A stretch of 5,025 bases of DNA from Patescibacteria group bacterium (GTDB taxonomy: Bacteria > Patescibacteriota > Minisyncoccia > UBA6257 > UBA11618), in the NCBI GenBank assembly GCA_003539915.1, contig DPNX01000041.1, forward strand, positions 1-5,025. The letters run 5' to 3'. Shown one piece after another: positions 1 through 5,025 of the stretch; the stretch's first letter is position 1, and every line of letters begins with the position of its first letter. The notes beneath the pieces are model-generated. The model was given only the letters and a program-made list of their open reading frames with translations. It was not told where the DNA came from and did no database searches. The position numbers and the translations under genes are program-made.

Positions 1-534
1 AGTTGGTCCACCACTCCAATTAGTCTGACGAAAAACCTCGTTTTTACTACGTGTAATATACTTAGTTACTGTTGAAATTTCATCATCGCCCTGGAATTTC
101 CAGGTAACTAACAATTCAACTCTTCTGGTAGAAGGATCTTTGGACCCTGAGCTGGATATTGCTCCACTACTACTTCTATTCACTTCATCAAACTCTATGT
201 AGTAGGTATAGTCTACATCATCAATAGCAACAGTCTTGGTTCCCTCGACTATTTCAAAAACTCCTTTTGTTTCGGTAATTTTGAGATAATATTTTTTATT
301 ATCACTAGTCTCAGCTACCTCCTGCCAATCTCTCTCAGCAGTCACTAACAGATTATCAACCACTTCTTGTTCCAAAAAAGCAGCCGTCTGAAAAGAAACG
401 TCTTGTTTGCCAACTCTCAGCATTAGAGTGAGAACCGTCACAGCTGCCAGAATGGTAATAGTACCAACAGCCATAGCTATTAAAATCTCTATTAACGACT
501 GACCCGACTTATTTTTGAAATTCAACTCGACCAT
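1..534 (-). CDS. Prepilin-type minor pseudopilin (GspI/J/PilV-like), C-terminus cut by window edge
   Basis: The frame is open from an ATG at 534 to base 1 with no stop, giving 178 visible residues. The N-terminus is a class III signal: an 11-residue leader MVELNFKNKSG, predicted cleavage after G11, then QSLIEILIAMAVG, with the conserved Glu at mature position 5 (E16) and a hydrophobic helix to about residue 39. The rest is a soluble, mostly polar domain with AERDW (66-70), DPSTRR (133-138) and YITRSKNEVFRQTNWSGG (159-176). From memory this last block is typical of minor pilins of Patescibacteria. The product would be cleaved and methylated by a prepilin peptidase and sit in the inner membrane or at the pilus tip. 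It overlaps the upstream pseudopilin gene by 26 bases. The start is well fixed: in-frame stops lie just upstream and no other start codon falls between them and the ATG. Family assignment is firm; the subtype is not. Confidence 0.9.
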   Translation of the reverse strand, partial: MVELNFKNKSGQSLIEILIAMAVGTITILAAVTVLTLMLRVGKQDVSFQTAAFLEQEVVDNLLVTAERDWQEVAETSDNKKYYLKITETKGVFEIVEGTKTVAIDDVDYTYYIEFDEVNRSSSGAISSSGSKDPSTRRVELLVTWKFQGDDEISTVTKYITRSKNEVFRQTNWSGGPT

Positions 535-1006
535 TGCAAAAAATCTTGATTTGCGACTTATCCTCCTCCTTATTCACTACACCAATCTCAACCTCCTCAA
601 AAAAATCTGAACTTGGACAGGAGGTGGATATTAATTGTCCCGTGATCTGATTAAAAATTACTTTCTGAGGACTACTACTCTTAACCGGCTTAACCAACTC
701 AACCGTTGGCTTCATAGTTGTCAAAACAACCTCTTCTATACTATCAGCCGAACGAGTGGTAGTTCTGAAAAGGGTGAACTTATCTCGCCCATCAACATTC
801 TCAAATTGCACCCCCCAGTAATAACCATCTTGTTGAACAGTTGATCTCTGTTGAGCATCTCTCAAAATATTGGCAGCTACTAAAGTTACATTCTTAAGTT
901 CTTGTGAACTACCAATATTCAATAAACCCATCCAAACAAACCCGCCAACCACAACAATGATGGATATAACAATCATTAATTCTAAAAGTGTAAATCCTCT
1001 TCTCAT
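509..1006 (-). CDS. GspH/FimT-like prepilin-type pseudopilin
   Basis: This is a 165-residue minor pseudopilin. The leader is only MRRG, with predicted cleavage after G4, followed by FTLLELMIVISIIVVVGG. The Glu at mature position 5 is E9, and the hydrophobic helix runs to about residue 29. After it come an amphipathic helix (ELKNVTLVAANILRDAQQRS, 36-55) and a beta-rich domain with YYWGVQFE (62-69) and VIFNQITGQ (116-124), the usual GspH/FimT layout. Two cysteines, C130 and C157, lie in the C-terminal half and could form a disulfide. The ATG lies 2 bases after the stop of pilC and has no Shine-Dalgarno sequence, so translation is probably coupled to pilC. The role inferred from the family is a minor subunit that initiates or caps the pilus. 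Pseudopilin identity is firm; GspH over another minor-pilin class rests on general layout only. Confidence 0.9.
   Translation of the reverse strand: MRRGFTLLELMIVISIIVVVGGFVWMGLLNIGSSQELKNVTLVAANILRDAQQRSTVQQDGYYWGVQFENVDGRDKFTLFRTTTRSADSIEEVVLTTMKPTVELVKPVKSSSPQKVIFNQITGQLISTSCPSSDFFEEVEIGVVNKEEDKSQIKIFCNGRVEFQK
561..570 (-). promoter_or_regulatory. Shine-Dalgarno-like purine tract (AGGAGGAGGA) inside the GspH-like gene
   Basis: The minus strand reads AGGAGGAGGA here, an excellent anti-SD match and the strongest such tract I found near a gene start. It lies 26 bases upstream of the ATG at 534, which is too far for normal initiation. No ATG, GTG or TTG falls 4-12 bases downstream of it. It also encodes part of NKEEDKS in the GspH-like protein, so it may simply reflect Glu/Lys codons. 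A role in holding or reloading ribosomes for the overlapping downstream gene is possible but unproven. Confidence 0.3.
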
Positions 1007-1008
1007 AA

Positions 1009-2220
1009 TTAAAATTGGCCCACTAATTGATAAACTGGCACGATAATTGATAACGCAATCAAAGCCACTACAAAACCAATAAGAACTAATAAAGCTGGCT
1101 CAATAAAGGCAACCATAGTTTTAATAGCTGATTCTATCTCTGAATCATAAAAAGTTGAGAGAGTAGCTAACACCTCATCCAAACTACCTGACTGCTCAGA
1201 AATAGTAATCAAACTAGTTACTGATGCTGGAAAAACAGTTTCTCTTTTAAACGCATCACCAATAGACAAACCTTTAGAAAGGCCTTCTTGAGCAACTCTC
1301 ATCAGTGCGGCCGACATCTTCTGATGATTAATAGAAATGGCAGTTATCTCTAAAGCATTAACAATTGGCACCCCTGCTTTTAATAAAGAAGAAAGAGTTC
1401 CTGAAAAACGCTGAATAGCAATCTTATCAATCACCTTGCCAATAACAGGCACTGCCCCCAAAATGTTCATTAAAGTGTGCTTGCCAGTCACTGTTTTGGT
1501 AAAGAAATAAAAGAGGAAGATTATTAAAATAAAAAAGCTTCCAAAGATAAGTAGTACATAATCACCTAAAAACAAACCAATAGCGAATACTGTTCGAGAA
1601 AAAGTTGGTATCTCCATACCTCCTTGCATAAAAACTTCAGCAATCTTGGGCAAAGCAAAAGTTACCAAAAAAGTCATAATCAAAAATGATCCAATTAATA
1701 GTAAGACTGGATAAATTAAAGCTGCTCTAATTTTTCTTTTAAGATCCTCCTGCTCGGCCAGCATGTCACTCAAATTATCAAAAGCAGCATCCAAACTACC
1801 TGAAGCCTCACCAGCCTTAACCAAATTCACAAAAACAGAGGAAAAGTATTTGGGATAGCGGGCAAATGTTACATAGAAAGGCTGTCCTTTTTCTAAGGTG
1901 CCTCTGATCTCTTTCAAGAGAGATCTTAAAGGAGCTTTTTCTGTGTCGGTTATAAGAATATCTAAAGCCCTAAATAAGTCGGTTCCTACCTTTAACATTA
2001 GAGCCAAATGCTTAGCTAAAAAAATCTTATCAGTCGCATTAATAGCTTTACCAATATAAATCTGCTTCGAAGCCAAGCCTCTCTTTCTTGCTTTAGTAAT
2101 AGAAACTGGGTTTAAGCCCTTAGCTGATAGAAAAGCTAAAACCTCGTCACTACTACGTGCCTCAACATCATTCTCAACAGTTCGTCCATTGGCTTTTGTT
2201 GCAATGTAATGAAATCTCAT
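1009..2220 (-). CDS. pilC: Type IV pilus assembly platform protein PilC (GspF family)
   Basis: This 403-residue polytopic inner-membrane protein forms the platform linking the cytoplasmic ATPase to pilin insertion and extraction; the length is normal for the family. Residues 1-55 form the small N-terminal cytoplasmic segment. Two tandem T2SSF domains follow, at about 66-190 and 268-391, each an amphipathic helical bundle ending in a membrane helix. The repeat is visible in the paired motifs KAGEASGSLDAAF (135-147) and SEQSGSLDEVL (341-351), and in LMLKVGTDLFRAL against LLKAGVPIVNAL. Membrane segments are at about 168-190, 215-240 and 371-397. The ATG is 5 bases after the pilB stop, with no clear Shine-Dalgarno sequence, which suggests coupling. 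It should work with the PilB encoded immediately upstream. The sequence is intact and the assignment secure; PilC and GspF cannot be separated by sequence alone, but the context is pilus-like. Confidence 0.97.
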   Translation of the reverse strand: MRFHYIATKANGRTVENDVEARSSDEVLAFLSAKGLNPVSITKARKRGLASKQIYIGKAINATDKIFLAKHLALMLKVGTDLFRALDILITDTEKAPLRSLLKEIRGTLEKGQPFYVTFARYPKYFSSVFVNLVKAGEASGSLDAAFDNLSDMLAEQEDLKRKIRAALIYPVLLLIGSFLIMTFLVTFALPKIAEVFMQGGMEIPTFSRTVFAIGLFLGDYVLLIFGSFFILIIFLFYFFTKTVTGKHTLMNILGAVPVIGKVIDKIAIQRFSGTLSSLLKAGVPIVNALEITAISINHQKMSAALMRVAQEGLSKGLSIGDAFKRETVFPASVTSLITISEQSGSLDEVLATLSTFYDSEIESAIKTMVAFIEPALLVLIGFVVALIALSIIVPVYQLVGQF

Positions 2221-2225
2221 AATAC

Positions 2226-3935
2226 TTATTCACGAATAACTCTTAAAATCTCATCAATAGTTGTTGATCCTCGCTCTACTTTTTTCAAACCATCTTCAAA
2301 CATAGTAACCATACCTCCTTTACGAGCTGCCGCTCTTAATTCACCTAAAGTAAATTCTGGATTCACTATTAATTTTCTAATCTCCTCTGTTACATTAAGA
2401 ATCTCAAAAATTCCTAACCTACCTTTATAACCACTATCTCCACAAGCCAAACAACCAGCCCCTTTATATAGTTGAGCCGGCAATTTGAACTTAACATCTA
2501 AGTTAAGATCAGAAAGTTGACGATTAACAGCGCTAGCAATAGAAGCATCTGGCTTGTAAGAAATAATACAATCGTTACAAATCCTTCGCACCAATCGTTG
2601 TGCCTCCACTAGGTTTAACACCGCTGCCACCAAAAAAGGTGGTAGGCCTAAATCAATTAAACGAGGAATAGCTGTTGGAGCATCGTTAGTATGTAAAGTT
2701 GATAGCACTAAGTGACCAGTTAACGCTGCTTGAACCGATATCTGAGCAGTCTCTTGGTCTCTAATTTCACCAACCATGATAATGTTAGGATCCTGACGAA
2801 CAATCTCTCTCAAACCACTAGAAAAGCTAATACCAGCAGCTGGATTGATCTGAGTCTGGTTAATGTATTTCATATTATACTCAATCGGATCCTCAATGGT
2901 CACGATATTAACCTCTGGTCTATTAAGAATATTTAAAACCGAATACAAAGTAGTCGTCTTACCACTACCAGTTGGTCCAGTAACTAAGATCATGCCGTAA
3001 GTTTTTTTAGCATTCTCTCTCACCACAGTTGCGTGATCTTCTAAAAAGCCTAACTCCTCTAAAGATAAAGGTCTCTCAGTAGCTGAAAGAAGCCTCATCT
3101 CAACCTTCTCTCCATAAAAAGTTGGCATAATAGCCACACGAACATCCATAATATCTTTCCCTATAGTATGCCTGAAACGACCATCTTGAGGTTTAATATG
3201 CTCATCCAACTTCAAAGACGCTAATAACTTGACACGAGCCACTATCGAAGGATGAACCTTCTTAGGTATTCTAAGTACTTCACGTAAAATACCATCAATT
3301 CGATAACGAATAAGCACTCCATCATCTAGAATCTCAATATGAATATCAGAAGCTCTAGAGGAAATAGCGTAAGCAACAAGATTATCAACAATCGCCACCA
3401 CTGGTAAGTCAGAAGCTACTTCTTTGATGCCGGTAGCCTTAGAACGCAGACTATTCTTAATATTATCCTCAATAATCTTTTTAAACTCCTCAGCCGACTG
3501 ACGACCGTAATAAGAAAAACCTCTATTCAAATCATCTCGAGAAGCTAAATAAGGCTTAACCTTGCCCTTCAAATGCTTGGTTAAGAACTCAATCACCTCC
3601 AAATTACTCGGATCATCCATGGCCACCTGATAAATACCATCTTCTAATTGACCAAAAACAATAGCTCTTTTCTCTCGAGCTATTTTTTCTGACAAAAGAC
3701 GAACTACCTTTTCATCAATTTTTCTAGATAATAAGCTAGCTTTTTCTACCCCAAAAAACTCGGCAATAAGATTGGAGTAATAATCAGCGGTAATAACGTT
3801 TTTAGATATTAAAATATCCGCCACTCCTTGGCCCATTCTATCAGCATCTTGAGCAGCCTCATCAAAAGTTTTTTCAGCAACTATACCGTCTTTTAATAAG
3901 AGGTCTTTTAATTTATCTTCAGGAATTTGTAGCAC
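2226..3935 (-). CDS. pilB: Type IV pilus extension ATPase PilB (GspE family)
   Basis: This 569-residue cytoplasmic hexameric ATPase powers pilin polymerisation; the length is typical. Residues 1-140 form an MshEN-like N-terminal domain. The ATPase core has Walker A GPTGSGKTT (320-328), the Asp box TIEDPIEY (346-353), Walker B IIMVGEIRD (385-393) with E390, and the His box GHLVLSTLHTND (407-418). A zinc site is visible as C453-x2-C456 and C495-x2-C498, which is characteristic of PilB/GspE and absent from the retraction ATPase PilT. The start is GTG at 3935: the codons upstream are TAG TAG AAT AAA GAA in the same frame, so nothing earlier can be used. Only a weak purine stretch (AAAGAA) precedes it. 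It lies 12 bases after the peptidase-like gene and 5 before pilC. All catalytic motifs are intact. The N-terminal domain departs from the c-di-GMP-binding MshEN consensus as I remember it. Confidence 0.97.
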   Translation of the reverse strand: MLQIPEDKLKDLLLKDGIVAEKTFDEAAQDADRMGQGVADILISKNVITADYYSNLIAEFFGVEKASLLSRKIDEKVVRLLSEKIAREKRAIVFGQLEDGIYQVAMDDPSNLEVIEFLTKHLKGKVKPYLASRDDLNRGFSYYGRQSAEEFKKIIEDNIKNSLRSKATGIKEVASDLPVVAIVDNLVAYAISSRASDIHIEILDDGVLIRYRIDGILREVLRIPKKVHPSIVARVKLLASLKLDEHIKPQDGRFRHTIGKDIMDVRVAIMPTFYGEKVEMRLLSATERPLSLEELGFLEDHATVVRENAKKTYGMILVTGPTGSGKTTTLYSVLNILNRPEVNIVTIEDPIEYNMKYINQTQINPAAGISFSSGLREIVRQDPNIIMVGEIRDQETAQISVQAALTGHLVLSTLHTNDAPTAIPRLIDLGLPPFLVAAVLNLVEAQRLVRRICNDCIISYKPDASIASAVNRQLSDLNLDVKFKLPAQLYKGAGCLACGDSGYKGRLGIFEILNVTEEIRKLIVNPEFTLGELRAAARKGGMVTMFEDGLKKVERGSTTIDEILRVIRE

Positions 3936-3950
3936 TTCTTTATTCTACTA
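3936..3950 (-). other. Same-frame gene junction with tandem stops TAG TAG before pilB
   Basis: The minus strand reads TAG TAG AAT AAA GAA and then the GTG start of pilB, all in one frame. The first TAG (3950-3948) ends the peptidase-like gene. The second blocks any upstream extension of pilB and so settles its start. There is no good Shine-Dalgarno sequence. The double stop would strongly suppress read-through into a fusion protein. Confidence 0.7.
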
Positions 3951-4520
3951 CAAAAGCAATTTTGAGTACCACTCAGAACCTGCTAATAACTTACCTAAAA
4001 TAAGAGTTGCTGCTCCAGCTGGCAACCAAAGATAATAGTATGAAATACGCTCCATCTTTTTGAAAAGAACGCTTGAAACAATCCCCCAGATCAAAGCCAC
4101 AAACAAAACCAAAAGAAAATAAACGATCCAACCTGGGTGGCCGGTTGCAAAAATAGCTAAAGCTAATAAATAAGGTTCTTCTTTTTGAAAAAATCTCCCT
4201 CCTTTTCTTTTATTAAATATCAAAGCAATCCACAACACCAAAAGAGCTATTATTAAGGAAATTAGATAAGGCAACCAGAATCTAGTCCCAACATAATAAA
4301 TAAAATAATCCAAGCTTTTATAGGGTGGTATTAAAAACTTGCTAATATGACTTTCTTGCCAAAGAAAAAACTGACTTCTAGAAAGATAAGACAAGCCAGT
4401 TATTTGAACCAAGATCAATATCATTAACAAAGGCTTTCTATTTTTCAACAAAAAGAAACGCCCGCCAAAGACGGACGCTCCCCATAAAAAGCCTATAATA
4501 ATGAGATTAAGATAAAACAC
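3948..4520 (-). CDS. Polytopic membrane protein resembling an A24 prepilin peptidase without its catalytic residues
   Basis: This is a 190-residue protein with about six hydrophobic segments, at roughly 4-22, 30-47, 82-102, 116-126, 130-152 and 161-179. I do not recognise a named family with certainty. Residues 112-131 (QKEEPYLLALAIFATGHPGW) line up without gaps with the A24 peptidase block GxGDxKLLAALGLFLGWPG as I recall it. The later WLPAGAATLILG (165-176) parallels the A24 C-terminal IPFGPFLALG. In this alignment GxGD has become QKEE, with E115 at the catalytic Asp. The whole protein contains one Asp (D71) and no Cys, so it cannot be a standard two-Asp peptidase, and the CxxC zinc domain of PilD is missing. 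It lies between pilin and pilB, where a pilus accessory protein is expected. The start is GTG, directly preceded by an in-frame TGA. It could equally be an unrelated pilus membrane protein. Confidence 0.85.
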   Translation of the reverse strand: MFYLNLIIIGFLWGASVFGGRFFLLKNRKPLLMILILVQITGLSYLSRSQFFLWQESHISKFLIPPYKSLDYFIYYVGTRFWLPYLISLIIALLVLWIALIFNKRKGGRFFQKEEPYLLALAIFATGHPGWIVYFLLVLFVALIWGIVSSVLFKKMERISYYYLWLPAGAATLILGKLLAGSEWYSKLLL

Positions 4521-4527
4521 TCATTGA

Positions 4528-5025
4528 TTATAGATTTAAACCTGGATCATTACCAATTTCGTAAAGCCCAGTCTTATTACCACCATCACCTGTTTCCACA
4601 TCATCATTACCACCTTCTCCATATCGCTCACTCTCCATATTAGCATTCAATTCAAATTGAGTGAGAGTAGCGGGATTGACAGCATAACTGTAGAAAAGAG
4701 TAGCGTTACTAGTTGGATCAATTGGCAAAGAGCTCAAAGGAGAGCCTCCTGAAATGGCTCCAAAATTAACCGGAACCCAACCATCAGCAGCAACACCTCT
4801 TCCTGCTATTGTACCAACCGTATCCTTTTCATGCCGACCACCACATTTTGCAGCAACAGCAGTAGCAGTAGCCTGAACGTGACATTTACTAGCATCTCCC
4901 AAGCTACCACCGCCAGAAGTTGCTAAGAATAATCCCAAAGCAGAGTTCAACTGACTTATATCAGCAATTCTTTGAGAGTCACGAGCTTCAGCCAAAATAA
5001 CAGCTGGGTTAAGCACCAAAATAAC
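4528..5025 (-). CDS. Type IV pilin, likely major subunit, N-terminus cut by window edge
   Basis: The frame is open to base 5025, giving 165 visible residues that begin VILVLNPAVILAEARDSQR. This is the end of the N-terminal pilin helix followed by the amphipathic helix (ARDSQRIADISQLNSALGLF). The TTG at 5019 is not a credible start, because it falls inside the helix and the leader and its GFTLIE-like cleavage site must lie beyond the window. The globular part contains WVPVNF, ISGGSPLSSLPIDP, FYSYAV, FELNANMES and a C-terminal YEIGNDPGLNL, all features I recall from Patescibacteria pilins. Two cysteines (residues 48 and 61 of the visible part) bracket a low-complexity Ala/Thr/Val loop and may form a disulfide. 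As first visible gene of the cluster, ahead of pilB, it is a plausible major pilin, although a minor-pilin role cannot be excluded. It ends 7 bases before the next gene. Confidence 0.9.
   Translation of the reverse strand, partial: VILVLNPAVILAEARDSQRIADISQLNSALGLFLATSGGGSLGDASKCHVQATATAVAAKCGGRHEKDTVGTIAGRGVAADGWVPVNFGAISGGSPLSSLPIDPTSNATLFYSYAVNPATLTQFELNANMESERYGEGGNDDVETGDGGNKTGLYEIGNDPGLNL
4851..4878 (-). repeat. Low-complexity GCA/GTA-type trinucleotide stretch in the pilin gene
   Basis: The plus strand reads as imperfect trinucleotide units (gca, aca, gca, gta, gca, gta). On the coding strand these give the Ala/Thr/Val run QATATAVAA between the two pilin cysteines. The repeat is short and imperfect. 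It may be prone to slippage or may simply reflect a flexible loop. Confidence 0.4.

Noticed and set aside
635..844. Plus-strand open frame of 69 codons
   Set aside because: It lies wholly antisense to the GspH-like gene, has no domain or signal, and its composition looks like a reversed coding frame.
2209..2430. Plus-strand open frame of 73 codons
   Set aside because: It is antisense to the end of pilB and the start of pilC, both secure genes, and has no recognisable features.
2624..2645. Hairpin CCACC-A6-GGTGG inside pilB
   Set aside because: It encodes the ordinary PilB stretch GLPPFLVAAV, and no U run follows the stem, so it is not a terminator.
2730..2936. Plus-strand open frame of 68 codons
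   Set aside because: It is antisense to the Walker B and Asp-box region of pilB, whose conservation explains the open frame.
3660..3688. Inverted repeat AATAGCTC / GAGCTATT with 9-base loop, followed by a T run on the plus strand; looks like an antisense terminator
   Set aside because: The 8-bp stem is AT-rich and weak, it lies inside pilB coding sequence, and there is no plus-strand gene for it to end. It has the wrong polarity for the operon mRNA.
4507..4524. Five-codon ATG mini-frame overlapping the start of the peptidase-like gene
   Set aside because: It stops after MSVLS, has no Shine-Dalgarno sequence, and is most likely chance. The in-frame GTG at 4520 is the only start that opens the long frame.
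5017..5019. TTG as start of the pilin at the window edge
   Set aside because: The frame continues to base 5025, and the position falls within the conserved N-terminal helix, after the expected prepilin cleavage site.
1..5025. CRISPR arrays, insertion sequences, tRNA or rRNA genes, riboswitches
   Set aside because: No spaced direct repeats, transposase motifs, terminal repeats or RNA gene patterns were seen. The window is almost fully occupied by protein-coding sequence.

Overview
The window is AT-rich and every gene I can support lies on the minus strand, packed end to end. It is a stretch of one type IV pilus / type II secretion-like operon. In transcription order, from high to low coordinates, it reads: a type IV pilin cut at its N-terminus by the window edge (4528-5025), a small polytopic membrane protein resembling an A24 prepilin peptidase that has lost its catalytic residues (3948-4520), the extension ATPase PilB (2226-3935), the inner-membrane platform protein PilC (1009-2220), a GspH-like minor pseudopilin (509-1006), and a second pseudopilin of the GspI/J/PilV kind (1-534) whose C-terminus runs off the window.

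The genes fit together as one machine. PilB hydrolyses ATP at the inner face of the membrane. PilC is the platform through which that motion is passed to pilin subunits. The 4528-5025 product is a plausible major pilin, and the two gene products after PilC are plausible minor pilins that prime or tip the fibre. The two visible pilin leaders need a working prepilin peptidase, and none is in the window: the peptidase-like protein has a single Asp and no GxGD motif. No pilT, pilM, pilN, pilO or secretin gene is visible.

Gene junctions are very tight: gaps of 7, 12, 5 and 2 bases, then a 26-base overlap. Two genes start with GTG, and none has a convincing Shine-Dalgarno sequence at normal spacing, so translational coupling is likely. 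There is no intergenic space for an internal promoter or terminator. The promoter should lie beyond base 5025 and the terminator before base 1.

The likely source is a Patescibacteria (CPR) bacterium. The pilin N-termini (GQSLIEILIA; LNPAVILAEARDSQR), the pilin C-terminal style (ISGGSPLSSLPIDP, ELNANMES, YEIGNDPGLNL) and the DPSTRR ... YITRSKNEVFRQTNWSGG block all match, from memory, pilins common in that group. The genes read through with the standard code and no in-frame TGA, which argues against the TGA=Gly lineages. The operon is a recognisable pilus system rather than a new one; its most unusual part is the peptidase-like protein.
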